This document shows, piece by piece, positions 1 through 7,525 of a stretch of 64,000 nucleotides of DNA. A model generated the notes under the pieces. The model made no database searches. It was not told where the DNA came from and worked only from the letters and a program-made list of their open reading frames with translations. The stretch spans positions 36,870-100,869 of the forward strand of contig NZ_JAJEQG010000006.1 in the NCBI RefSeq assembly GCF_020687245.1, in the 5' to 3' direction. The number at the start of each line of letters is the position of its first letter. Position 1 is the stretch's first letter. Origin of the DNA: Faecalibacterium longum CLA-AA-H243. Lineage in GTDB: Bacteria > Bacillota > Clostridia > Oscillospirales > Ruminococcaceae. Both the position numbers and the translations under genes were made by a program.

Positions 1-316
1 CACCAGCCCGGCGTATCTGTCCGTCCACGCCGGGGCCGACTGTCACGGCCAGAAGCACGGCCTCGCTGCACCCTTCCAGATGCCGGAAGATGTCCTCCCC
101 CTTCAAAATACCGGCCTGCGTGAGGCTCTCCACGTCGGCCTCGAGCCAGACAGCCCGGGGCGTGGCGGCGGCGAGAAGGGGCGCAGCGCACTTTTCCAGA
201 AGGGTGAGGGTAGCGCTGTCAGCCTCGCCCCGCGCGCCGAAATACCGCGCGGCCTGCCGGATGTCGATGGACTCCGGCTTTGCTAAATTCAGGGGTCTGC
301 TGGGGCCGATGGGCAT
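1..316 (-). CDS. Methionine synthase activation-domain protein, partial
   Basis: The minus-strand reading frame opens at ATG 316 behind a strong GGAGGCGG site and runs off the window start, so only about 105 N-terminal residues are visible. The segment GILKGEDIFRHLEGC followed by AVLLAVTVGPGVD resembles the small cobalamin-dependent methionine synthase activation (reactivation) proteins, which help re-methylate cob(II)alamin on MetH. That assignment rests on family memory of the GEDI..HL.GC and T.G..VD pattern. No neighbouring metH is visible. The C-terminal part with the AdoMet-binding motif lies outside the window. Confidence 0.6.
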   Translation of the reverse strand, partial: MPIGPSRPLNLAKPESIDIRQAARYFGARGEADSATLTLLEKCAAPLLAAATPRAVWLEADVESLTQAGILKGEDIFRHLEGCSEAVLLAVTVGPGVDGQIRRAG

Positions 317-385
317 TTTCCGCCGCCTCCTTCTTTTGAATAAAGTATGATAAGTATACCGCACCGGTAGGCTAAAATCAACACA

Positions 386-423
386 AAAGCCCCTCCCTCA
401 GCATTTTTGCCGGGGGAGGGGCC
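386..423 (-). terminator. Rho-independent terminator
   Basis: On the minus strand a CCCCTCCC/GGGAGGGG stem is followed by TTTTGTGTT. It lies downstream of the ECF transporter gene and probably ends that transcript before the next minus-strand gene. Confidence 0.75.
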
Positions 424-443
424 TATTATATGATCTTTCCTTG

Positions 444-493
444 CAGCCCCTTGATAGGGGCGGTGGCACGGCGTCAGCCGTGACGGAGAGGTT
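444..493. repeat. Partial copy of dispersed palindromic repeat
   Basis: The end GACGGAGAGGTTT and the stem CCCCTTGATAGGGG match the ends of the longer repeats at 3214-3341 and 13558-13690. It is a truncated member of the same intergenic family. Confidence 0.6.
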
Positions 494-525
494 TATCAGC
501 GGATGTCCCTGACCGACACCGCCTG

Positions 526-1125
526 TTACTTCAAAAACTTGTGGACAGCGCGGGCGACGATGCCGCCCAGGATGCCGGAGACAAGGAACTCGGCCACGCC
601 CTGCACGCCGACCAGCAGGACGACGAACATCAGGGGGTTGGCTGCGCCCTTGACGGACACGAGGTTCTGGACGTAATCGCAGCCGTAGAAGGCCAGCACG
701 ATGTAGCCCATGAAGAACAGGGTGTTGAGGGCCGGGGCGCACATGGCGCTGACGATGTAGCTCCAGGTGCCGGGCTTATCGAAATTCTTGACAGCGTTGA
801 AGATAAGGCCGGTACACAGGCCCATCAGCACACGCATACCCACACAGAGGATGAAGGTGTTGACGGGGCTGACCTGGAACAGCGCACCAGTCATGGCGGA
901 AGCGCCGGTGACGGCATCATAGAAGCTCACGGCGCCGAACACGCCGCCGAGGATAGCGCCTGCGGCGGGACCCATGGTGATGGCACCCACGGCGATCGGC
1001 AGGGTCAAAAAGCTCATGTAAAGCGGGCCTACAGGGACACTGCCCAGGCCGACGGCCTTCATGACCAGCTCAATGGCGACCAGCAGTGCCAGCCGGGTGA
1101 GGGTGCGAATGTCATTCTTTTTCAT
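526..1125 (-). CDS. ECF transporter S component, possibly for pantothenate
   Basis: This 199-aa, very hydrophobic protein has about six membrane segments and the layout of energy-coupling-factor substrate-binding (S) subunits, with an N-terminal TRLALLVAIELVMK helix and a glycine-rich AAGAILGGVFGAV segment. S components bind one vitamin or metal and work with a shared EcfT/EcfA module, which is not in the window. Two genes upstream on the same strand is type III pantothenate kinase and next to that coaBC, so pantothenate is the most likely substrate; this is inference from context. The start is set by AAGGAGG just before ATG 1125. Other vitamins remain possible. Confidence 0.75.
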   Translation of the reverse strand: MKKNDIRTLTRLALLVAIELVMKAVGLGSVPVGPLYMSFLTLPIAVGAITMGPAAGAILGGVFGAVSFYDAVTGASAMTGALFQVSPVNTFILCVGMRVLMGLCTGLIFNAVKNFDKPGTWSYIVSAMCAPALNTLFFMGYIVLAFYGCDYVQNLVSVKGAANPLMFVVLLVGVQGVAEFLVSGILGGIVARAVHKFLK

Positions 1126-1266
1126 AATTCAGTTTTCCTCCTTGCTGCCGTTCCGCCCTAAATTGTCGGATACGGCGCAAACCTGCCCGTGAAATACACG
1201 GGGTCTTTTGTAGAATACAGTCTGAAATATACGGGATGTTTTGTCAGGGAACTTCCGGGGATAGCA

Positions 1267-2253
1267 TTATAAATCAGTAGTGAAGCGGATGCCCGCATCA
1301 CGGCGGGCCGTTTCCAGCACACGGCTGACGGCCACCGAGGTGTCCAGCATCCGGCTACAAAGCTCCATATCCTCGCTCTCGATGGCGCGGGCAAAGGCGT
1401 GGAACTCCGCCGCCTGCCGGGGACGGCCTGCGCTGAGGTTGAAGTGTTCTTCCTTGCCCTTATAGGGGTGGAAGGTGACGCCGCCGCAGAAGTTGGCGGT
1501 GGATTTCTGGAGCAGATACCCCTTGGTACCCTGAATGATGTACCGGGCCGGGGAACTGCTGTCCTTGGCATTGATGCTCACGGCCTTGAAGCTGCGATAC
1601 TCCATCGTCAGCACGCCGCTGGTGTCGATGCCCCGGGTGACATTGGCCGCATAGTGGACCTTATTGGGCGAGCCGAAGAGGCCCACCACATAGCTGACAT
1701 TGTAGACGCCCAGGTCCATCAGCGCGCCGCCGGCGCAGGCCGGGTCAAAGGACGGCCAGACCTTGCCGGCGCAGAAATCATGATACCGGCTGGAATACTG
1801 GCTGAAATTACACTGCACCATCGTGACGGCGCCTACCTTGGGCAGCAACTCACGGATCTTGGCGTAGTTGTCCTGATACTGCGTGGTGACAGCCTCGAAG
1901 AGGAAGAGCTTTTTGCTCCGGGCCAGCTCGGCCAGCTCTTCGGCCAGCGCCGCCGTGGGGGCCATCGGCTTTTCGACGATGACATGGCGGCCCGCTTCCA
2001 GAGCGGCACGGGTATATTTTACGTGCATGATATTCGGTACGGCGATATACACAACGTCCACCCAGCTCAGCAGTTCGTCGTAGCTGGTGGTGTGGCGCGG
2101 CACACCATACTGGTCGCAGAGGGCCTGTGCTGCACCGGCGCTCCGCTCCGTGCTGCAAAGAGCCTCGACCTTGAAGGGGCTTTCCGACCCGGTGAGCCAG
2201 GGCAGGAACTCCCGGACGATCATGCCTGCGCCGAGAATGCCTAATTTCATCAT
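1267..2253 (-). CDS. Gfo/Idh/MocA-family NAD(P)-dependent oxidoreductase
   Basis: The 328-aa product begins with a Rossmann nucleotide-binding motif (LGILGAGMIVREF) and carries the family signature VEKPMAPT near residue 97, where Glu-Lys-Pro contacts the nicotinamide ring and catalytic site. The C-terminal half is the GFO_IDH_MocA substrate domain, including GALMDLGVYNV. Members oxidise or reduce sugars, inositols or dihydrodiols; the substrate cannot be read from sequence. It begins 20 bp after coaX, so co-transcription is likely, although no pathway link is obvious. Two consecutive ATG codons stand behind an AGGAGAG site, and either could be used. Confidence 0.85.
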   Translation of the reverse strand: MMKLGILGAGMIVREFLPWLTGSESPFKVEALCSTERSAGAAQALCDQYGVPRHTTSYDELLSWVDVVYIAVPNIMHVKYTRAALEAGRHVIVEKPMAPTAALAEELAELARSKKLFLFEAVTTQYQDNYAKIRELLPKVGAVTMVQCNFSQYSSRYHDFCAGKVWPSFDPACAGGALMDLGVYNVSYVVGLFGSPNKVHYAANVTRGIDTSGVLTMEYRSFKAVSINAKDSSSPARYIIQGTKGYLLQKSTANFCGGVTFHPYKGKEEHFNLSAGRPRQAAEFHAFARAIESEDMELCSRMLDTSVAVSRVLETARRDAGIRFTTDL

Positions 2254-2273
2254 AAGGTCTCTCCTTTCAAGGC

Positions 2274-3191
2274 TCAGCCCGCTTTGGCCTCATCGTCCCG
2301 GCGGGGACGGCGGTTATTGCGGCGGCGGGGGCTGCTGCCGTTGTTGTAAGGGCGTCTGCCTGCCGGGCGGGGACGGCGGCGCTCACCGTCGCTGCGCGGC
2401 TCGTGGTGACGCTCATGCTGCGGCGCATTGAGCTGGTAAAGGAGAGCCAGCCCCTTCAGCAGCAGCTCGGGGTCATAGGTGAGCGGGTGACGGCAGAGCG
2501 GGATGACATACTTTGCCAGACCGCCTGTGACCACCAGCGTGGCCGGACGGCCCAGTTCTTCCTCGATGCGCTGAGTGATGCCGTCCAGCAGGACAGCCGT
2601 CCCCAGCACAGAGCCGGAGAGCATACACTTCTCGGTATCGACGCCGATCGCGCTTTTGGGCGAAGAAAGATGTACCTGCGGCAGCTGGGCGCACCGCTCC
2701 CCCAGCGCCCGCAGACCGGTGGAAAGTCCGGGGCAGATGACGCCGCCCCGGAAGACCTTGTTCTCATCCACCACGTTGAACGTGGTGGCGGTGCCGAGGT
2801 CTACCGTGACCACCGGCAGGGGGAAATTCGCCGCCGCGTAGGCCGCATCCACAAGGCGGTCTTTGCCGACGGCGTGAGGGTCAGGCACCCCCATCGTGAG
2901 GCCGGTGCGGATGTCGGGCGAGACGATGACCGGCTTTTTGCCGGTGTAGTGGCGGGCGCACTCAGCCAGCGCCCCCGTGATCTGGGGGACGACGCTGGTG
3001 AGGACAGCGCCCTCGAAGCGGATGGGCTTTTCCGGGTGTCTCCGATGAGAGAACACCTTTTCCATCTCGGCACGGTACTCCGCCGCTGTGCGGGTGCGCA
3101 CCGTGTCCATGTGGGCCACAAAGCATACACGTCCGTCCCGGATGCCCCCGAGGGCGACGGTGGTGTTGCCTATGTCAATGGCTAAAATCAT
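2274..3191 (-). CDS. coaX: Type III pantothenate kinase with arginine-rich C-terminal tail
   Basis: The protein phosphorylates pantothenate in the first step of coenzyme A synthesis. It shows the ASKHA-fold motifs of CoaX: DIGNTTVALG at residues 5-14 (phosphate binding), the central VDLGTATTFNVV (metal and ATP site), GGVICPGLSTGLRAL and the late VTGGLAKYV. Family members are usually about 255-260 aa; this one has 305. The extra C-terminal stretch of about 45 residues from LNAPQHERHH onward is rich in Arg, Pro and Asn, probably disordered, and not part of the kinase fold. The gene is divergent from coaBC across a repeat-rich gap. Confidence 0.93.
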   Translation of the reverse strand: MILAIDIGNTTVALGGIRDGRVCFVAHMDTVRTRTAAEYRAEMEKVFSHRRHPEKPIRFEGAVLTSVVPQITGALAECARHYTGKKPVIVSPDIRTGLTMGVPDPHAVGKDRLVDAAYAAANFPLPVVTVDLGTATTFNVVDENKVFRGGVICPGLSTGLRALGERCAQLPQVHLSSPKSAIGVDTEKCMLSGSVLGTAVLLDGITQRIEEELGRPATLVVTGGLAKYVIPLCRHPLTYDPELLLKGLALLYQLNAPQHERHHEPRSDGERRRPRPAGRRPYNNGSSPRRRNNRRPRRDDEAKAG

Positions 3192-3213
3192 AATTCAGTT
3201 CCTCGCAGGGTCG

Positions 3214-3341
3214 AACCTCTCCGTCATCGCTGTGCGATGCCGCCTCTCCTACCGAGGGGAGGCCTTGGCATATCGTAAAGCCCCATCTCTTCGCCAGAGG
3301 CTCCCCTATCAGGGGAGCTGGCGCGAAGCGCCTGAGAGGTT
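3214..3341. repeat. Dispersed palindromic intergenic repeat
   Basis: An imperfect palindrome begins AACCTCTCCGTCA and ends CGCCTGAGAGGTT, with nested stems such as CCCCTATCAGGGG. It contains CCTTGGCATATCGTAAAGCC, whose reverse complement occurs in the repeat at 13558-13690. A further partial unit follows to about 3390. The rest of the 330-bp gap between coaX and coaBC holds the coaBC promoter and nothing else that I recognise. Confidence 0.75.
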
Positions 3342-3456
3342 GTATGGAGACGGGCCTGCCCGTGAGCCGCAGGCTTGACGGAGAGCTTTTTTGTATAAGT
3401 CAAGCTGTATTTTACCGCATTTTGAGCCAAGATACAACCCCAATCAAAGATTTTGT

Positions 3457-3484
3457 TGTGCTCTGGGCCGTTTTGCATTATACT
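3457..3484 (+). promoter_or_regulatory. Putative coaBC promoter
   Basis: TTGTGC (3457-3462) is separated by 16 bp from TATACT (3479-3484), about 37 bp upstream of the coaBC start. The -10 is good and the -35 is weak. Confidence 0.4.
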
Positions 3485-3521
3485 GTAGTTATATTATCCC
3501 TATTTATAGGAGGTATTTTGG

Positions 3522-4718
3522 ATGGATCTGAAGGGAAAATGCGTCCTTCTGGGCGTCAGCGGCGGCATTGCCGCCTATAAAATGGCCAACGTGGCCAGCG
3601 CACTGCGCAAGCTGGGGGCCGACGTGGAGGTCATCATGACCAGAAACGCCACCCAGTTCATCACCCCTATCACGTTCGAGACCCTGACAGGCCACAAGTG
3701 CATGGTGGACACCTTCGACCGGGATTTCAAGTTCGAAGTCACCCATATCTCGCTGGCAAAGAAGGCCGACGTCATCCTCGTGGCCCCGGCCACCGCCAAC
3801 GTCATTGCCAAGATGGCTCACGGCATCGCCGACGATATGCTTACCACCGTCGTTCTCGCGGCCAAGTGTCCCAAGCTCGTCTCCCCTGCCATGAACACCG
3901 GGATGCTGGAGAACCCCATCACCCAGGACAACATCGCCACACTGGAAAAGTACGGCTTCACGGTCATCCCCTCCGAGAGCGGCGTACTGGCCTGCAAGGA
4001 CGTGGGCAGCGGACGCCTGCCGAAAGAGGATGTCCTGCTGGACTACATCTTCCGCGCCATCGCAAAGCCGAAGGACCTCGCCGGTCTGCGCATTGCCGTC
4101 ACGGCCGGCCCCACTCAGGAGCCGCTGGACCCTGTGCGCTACCTGACCAACCACTCCACCGGCAAGATGGGCTATGCCGTGGCCCGTGCCGCCGCGATGC
4201 GCGGTGCCGAAGTCACCCTCATCCACGGCCCGACGGCCCTGCAGCCGGTGCGGTTCACCGAGGATGTTCCCATCACGACAGCCCAGCAGATGTACGAGGC
4301 CGTGACCAGCCGCTTCGACGAGATGGACGTTCTGGTCATGGCTGCTGCCGTGGCCGATTACCGCCCCGCCGCCGTGGCCGACGACAAGATAAAGAAGAAG
4401 GACGGCGACCTCTCCATCGCCGTGGAGCGGACGCCCGACATCCTCGGCACCATCGGCCCCAAGAAGAAGGGGCAGTTCCTTTGCGGCTTCTCGATGGAGA
4501 CGCGGGATATGCTGGCCAACTCATCGGCCAAGCTCGAGAAAAAGAACCTCGACATGGTGGTGGCCAACAATCTGAAGGTCGCCGGTGCCGGGTTTGGCGT
4601 GGATACCAATGTTGTCACCTTCATCACGCCGGACGGCGCCCGCGAGCTGCCCCTGATGAGCAAGGATGATGTAGCGGACGCCATTCTGGATGAGATTTTA
4701 GCACGAAAGAGCAAGTGA
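3522..4718 (+). CDS. coaBC: Bifunctional phosphopantothenoylcysteine decarboxylase / phosphopantothenate-cysteine ligase
   Basis: This 398-aa protein catalyses two consecutive steps of coenzyme A synthesis: ligation of cysteine to 4'-phosphopantothenate and decarboxylation of the product. The N-terminal CoaC flavoprotein part shows GVSGGIAAYK, the active-site His in VTHISLAKKADVIL, and the substrate-recognition PAMNTGML. The CoaB part starts near residue 190 with TAGPTQEPLDPVRYL and contains NHSTGKMGYAVA and AAAVADYRP, typical of nucleotide and dimer contacts. Length is normal for the fusion. An AGGAGG site precedes ATG 3522. With coaX and a candidate pantothenate transporter nearby it forms a CoA neighbourhood. 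Confidence 0.95.
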   Translation: MDLKGKCVLLGVSGGIAAYKMANVASALRKLGADVEVIMTRNATQFITPITFETLTGHKCMVDTFDRDFKFEVTHISLAKKADVILVAPATANVIAKMAHGIADDMLTTVVLAAKCPKLVSPAMNTGMLENPITQDNIATLEKYGFTVIPSESGVLACKDVGSGRLPKEDVLLDYIFRAIAKPKDLAGLRIAVTAGPTQEPLDPVRYLTNHSTGKMGYAVARAAAMRGAEVTLIHGPTALQPVRFTEDVPITTAQQMYEAVTSRFDEMDVLVMAAAVADYRPAAVADDKIKKKDGDLSIAVERTPDILGTIGPKKKGQFLCGFSMETRDMLANSSAKLEKKNLDMVVANNLKVAGAGFGVDTNVVTFITPDGARELPLMSKDDVADAILDEILARKSK

Positions 4719-4756
4719 TCGTGCTGAAAGAAGTTCTGTTCTTCTGTCGAAAACTA

Positions 4757-4765
4757 TGATATAAT
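4757..4765 (+). promoter_or_regulatory. Extended -10 promoter for a small peptide gene
   Basis: TGATATAAT is an extended -10 element (TGn followed by TATAAT) 52 bp upstream of the 34-aa ORF at 4817. No good -35 is visible. Confidence 0.5.
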
Positions 4766-4816
4766 CGAATCGCCGTCCTTACCACTCCATTCCATTTGGA
4801 AGGGAGGTGATTCCGA

Positions 4817-4921
4817 ATGAACAGTATTTTCTCATTTATGCTGTCTGTCGCAGCAGGTGTGGTTGCAAACTACATCTACAAGTGGCTTGGCAGATGGTTC
4901 AACAAGGACTGTAAGCACTAA
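4817..4921 (+). CDS. 34-aa hydrophobic small peptide
   Basis: ATG 4817 follows a near-perfect GGGAGGTGA ribosome site, and its own extended -10 promoter and strong terminator surround it, so this is a free-standing small gene. The peptide starts MNSIFSFMLSVAAGVVANYI, forms one membrane helix, and ends with a short charged tail (KWLGRWFNKDCKH). Short single-helix peptides with a basic, aromatic tail are typical of type I toxins and small membrane regulators. I do not recognise a named family and see no clear antisense RNA. Function is unassigned. Confidence 0.65.
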   Translation: MNSIFSFMLSVAAGVVANYIYKWLGRWFNKDCKH

Positions 4922-4974
4922 ATAATAAGACCCCTTCCCGGAGCTAGCACCTCCGAGAAGGGGTCTTATTATTT
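4921..4974 (+). terminator. Strong bidirectional terminator hairpin
   Basis: An almost perfect inverted repeat pairs AATAATAAGACCCCTTC with AGAAGGGGTCTTATTATT, with an inner CGGAG/CTCCG stem. It begins at the stop codon of the 34-aa ORF. Confidence 0.85.
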
Positions 4975-5136
4975 GCGATTCCAAATGAACAGCATTTGAT
5001 TTTCTCGTTTATAAGTATACGCAGTTTTCTAAAAAAGTCAAGCGCCTCGCAGAAAATTTACAATGCTGTAAATTTTACTGTACCACGCAAAAAGTGCTCT
5101 GCCGGCCGGCAGAGCACCTTTCCGTTATACAGAGAT

Positions 5137-5763
5137 TTACTTGGTGCCGTAGATACGGTCGCCTGCGTCGCCCAGGCCGGGGACGATGTAGCCGTTCTCG
5201 TTCAGGTGGTCGTCCTGTGCGCCGAGGTAGATGTCCACATCGGGGTGTGCCTCGTGCAGGGCCTTGATGCCTTCCGGAGCAGCGATGAGGCCGATGAACT
5301 TGATGTGCTTTGCGCCGTGCTTCTTGATCTGGGTGATGGCGTCGATGGCGCTGCCGCCGGTAGCCAGCATCGGGTCAAGCACCAGAACGTCGCGCTCAGC
5401 GATGTCCTTCGGCAGCTTGCAGAAATACTCCACGGGCTGCAGGGTCTCCTCGTCGCGGTACAGGCCGATGAAGCCGACCTTAGCGGCGGGCAGCAGGGTC
5501 AGCATACCATCCAGCATACCCATGCCGGCGCGGAGGATCGGCACCAGCGCCAGCTTGCGGCCTGCCAGCACCTTGGTCTTTGCCATGGTGATGGGAGTCT
5601 CGATCTCCACCTCTTCCAGAGGCAGGTCACGGGTAGCCTCATAGCACAGCAGAGTGGCGATCTCGCCCACGAGGTCACGGAACTCCTTGGTGCCGGTCTG
5701 CTTGTTGCGCAGAATGCTCAGTTTGTGCTGCAGCAGCGGATGCTCAACGATCATAGGGGTCAT
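5137..5763 (-). CDS. upp: Uracil phosphoribosyltransferase
   Basis: The 208-aa enzyme salvages uracil by joining it to PRPP to give UMP. The PRPP-binding loop is visible as [16 protein letters not shown] near residues 130-145, and the uracil-binding C-terminal segment as [12 protein letters not shown]. Length and the N-terminal [18 protein letters not shown] are as usual for Upp. AAGGAGAG precedes ATG 5763. It lies 45 bp downstream of rpiB on the same strand, so it may be the last gene of the tsaE-tsaB-rpiB-upp transcription unit. Both rpiB and upp feed or use ribose phosphate and PRPP metabolism. Confidence 0.96.
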   Translation of the reverse strand: MTPMIVEHPLLQHKLSILRNKQTGTKEFRDLVGEIATLLCYEATRDLPLEEVEIETPITMAKTKVLAGRKLALVPILRAGMGMLDGMLTLLPAAKVGFIGLYRDEETLQPVEYFCKLPKDIAERDVLVLDPMLATGGSAIDAITQIKKHGAKHIKFIGLIAAPEGIKALHEAHPDVDIYLGAQDDHLNENGYIVPGLGDAGDRIYGTK

Positions 5764-5808
5764 AATACACTCTCCTTATATTGTGAATAGATATTGGAAT
5801 CCTAAGGT

Positions 5809-6255
5809 TTACCGATTCTCGATCTCCATCAGCTTTGCGATGCGCTTCTCGTGGCGGCCGCCCTCAAACTCGGTGTTGAGGAAGATGTCCACCAGCTGGC
5901 AGGCGAGGCCGGGGCCGACGACGCGGCCACCCATGCACAGGGCGTTGGCGTCGTTGTGGCGGCGGGTATACTCGCAGCTGAAGCTGTCAGAGCAGCAGCA
6001 GGCACGGATGCCCTTGACCTTGTTTGCGGCCATGCTGATGCCCACACCGGTGCCGCAGAACAGCAGTGCCTTGCTGCACTGGCCGCTCACCACGGCGTCG
6101 CAGGCAGGCAGAGCCATGTCAGGGTAGTCCACGCTGGCGGTGCTGTGGGTGCCGAAGTCGATGTACTCCAACCCCAGCTCGTCCAGATGAGCCTTAACGG
6201 CCTCTTTCAGTTCAAATCCGCCGTGGTCGGCGGCAAGTGCGATGGGTTTCGTCAT
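5809..6255 (-). CDS. rpiB: Ribose-5-phosphate isomerase B
   Basis: The 148-aa protein interconverts ribulose 5-phosphate and ribose 5-phosphate. It belongs to the RpiB/LacAB family: AADHGGFELK at the N-terminus, the conserved ALLFCGTGVGISMAANK with the active-site Cys and anion hole, and the later RRHNDANALCMGGR carrying phosphate-binding Arg and His residues. The first four bases overlap the end of tsaB (ATGA type), implying translational coupling. A galactose-6-phosphate isomerase subunit is the only close alternative and is less likely, because the lone copy lacks a partner gene. Confidence 0.93.
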   Translation of the reverse strand: MTKPIALAADHGGFELKEAVKAHLDELGLEYIDFGTHSTASVDYPDMALPACDAVVSGQCSKALLFCGTGVGISMAANKVKGIRACCCSDSFSCEYTRRHNDANALCMGGRVVGPGLACQLVDIFLNTEFEGGRHEKRIAKLMEIENR

Positions 6256-6998
6256 TGGTGTTGATCCTTTCCCTTTGCAGTATCTTCCGGTATTTCGGTA
6301 CGGGCAGCTTCTGCGGCCAGACGCTCGGCCCGCTCTCGCTCGGCCTGGCTCAGCCGGTGATAATCCGGCAGCAGAGCCTCGGGCAGAACGGCTTCGCCCC
6401 GCTGGGCCATCTGCCCTGCCACATAGGCCACCGCAGCGGCACGGCCATTGCGGAGAGCTGGCGGTACACAGAGCACGCCCGGGACATTGTCATATTTATT
6501 ATAGCACAGAGCCGCGCCATCACCAACAAAAAACAGAGGCTTTTTGCAATTTTCTACAAACTCGGCCAGGTCGGCCACGGCACGGGCATCGTCGTCCATC
6601 AGACGCTCGTGGGTCTCAAGGTCGAAAGCCGCGCTGTACACCTGCGCACGGCGGGCATCCAGCGCGCAGAGCACGGTACCGCAGCCGGTGTGGGCCGCCG
6701 CCAGCGCTTCCAGCGTGGACACCGGGGCGCAGAGCGTCTCCCGGGGGAAGGCCAGACCCTTCACCGCCGCCAGCCCGATGCGCAGGCCGGTAAAGCTGCC
6801 GGGACCGGCATTGACGCCGTAGAGGTCGATGTCCTTGCAGCCCATGCCGCAGAGTTTGAGACAGTTGTCGATGAGGGGCATCAGGGTCTCGCTGTGGGTC
6901 ATGCCCGCATCGAGATAGCACTCGTAGAGCAGGCGGTCATCCTGCAGAAGGGCCACGCCCACGGTCTTGCCCGCCGTATCCACGGCTAAGATGTTCAT
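6252..6998 (-). CDS. tsaB: tRNA threonylcarbamoyladenosine biosynthesis protein TsaB
   Basis: This inactive ASKHA homologue of TsaD is an essential scaffold in the TsaBDE complex that makes t6A37 in ANN-decoding tRNAs. The N-terminal MNILAVDTAGKTVGVAL, the TsaD-binding helix region HSETLMPLIDNCL and the hallmark YGVNAGPGSFTGLRIGLA are present. At 248 aa it has an ordinary length, ending in a charged, probably flexible tail. It overlaps tsaE upstream and rpiB downstream by four bases each, so the three are translationally coupled. tsaD is not in the window. Confidence 0.95.
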   Translation of the reverse strand: MNILAVDTAGKTVGVALLQDDRLLYECYLDAGMTHSETLMPLIDNCLKLCGMGCKDIDLYGVNAGPGSFTGLRIGLAAVKGLAFPRETLCAPVSTLEALAAAHTGCGTVLCALDARRAQVYSAAFDLETHERLMDDDARAVADLAEFVENCKKPLFFVGDGAALCYNKYDNVPGVLCVPPALRNGRAAAVAYVAGQMAQRGEAVLPEALLPDYHRLSQAERERAERLAAEAARTEIPEDTAKGKDQHQ

Positions 6999-7420
6999 AC
7001 TTCCACCCCCTCGATGGTGATGCGGCGGGTGGTGTCGTCCACCCGCTCGATGTTGATGTGGATGGGGTCTTCCAGCTCCAGCAGGTCAGCGAAGTTCTCG
7101 CTCCACTCTGCCGCCACCACAGCGCCCTCATCCAGATAGTCGTAGAACCCTGCCGCGCACAAATCGTTCTCCGTGGAGATGCGGTACAAATCAAAGTGCG
7201 CGAAAGGCCGCGGCCCGCGGTAATAGTTCACGATGGCGAACGTCGGGCTGCTGACCGGGTCAGTGCAGCCGAGGCCCCTGGCAATGCCCTCGCAGAAGGC
7301 CGTCTTGCCCGCGCCAAGCCCGCCGGTAAAGGCGATGAGCGCCCCGGGCGCAAGATGCTGCGCCACCTGCGCCCCCAGCGCCACCGTCTCCTCACGGGAG
7401 TGGGTGATAAATTCAGACAT
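6995..7420 (-). CDS. tsaE: tRNA threonylcarbamoyladenosine biosynthesis ATPase TsaE
   Basis: A 141-aa P-loop ATPase that drives turnover of the TsaBD complex in t6A synthesis. The Walker A motif GGLGAGKT lies near residues 33-40, followed by SSPTFAIVNYY and HFDLYRI (metal-binding Asp region), and a C-terminal VVAAEWSENF segment typical of the family. It is the first gene of the tsaE-tsaB-rpiB-upp run and overlaps tsaB by four bases. A GGTGGGATACCC ribosome site stands before ATG 7420. Confidence 0.94.
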   Translation of the reverse strand: MSEFITHSREETVALGAQVAQHLAPGALIAFTGGLGAGKTAFCEGIARGLGCTDPVSSPTFAIVNYYRGPRPFAHFDLYRISTENDLCAAGFYDYLDEGAVVAAEWSENFADLLELEDPIHINIERVDDTTRRITIEGVEV

Positions 7421-7454
7421 GGGTATCCCACCTCATATGCGTTTCTATAAAAAA

Positions 7455-7491
7455 GGGACGGCAGAGTCCTGCCGTCCTGTTCTGCCGTCCC
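7455..7491 (-). terminator. Terminator of the caspase-like gene
   Basis: GGGACGGCAGA pairs with TCTGCCGTCCC, followed on the minus strand by a run of T. It lies just after the stop codon of the gene at 7526. Confidence 0.8.
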
Positions 7492-7525
7492 TTAGTATAA
7501 ACTATTTCCGTCAAAAGTGCAACGC

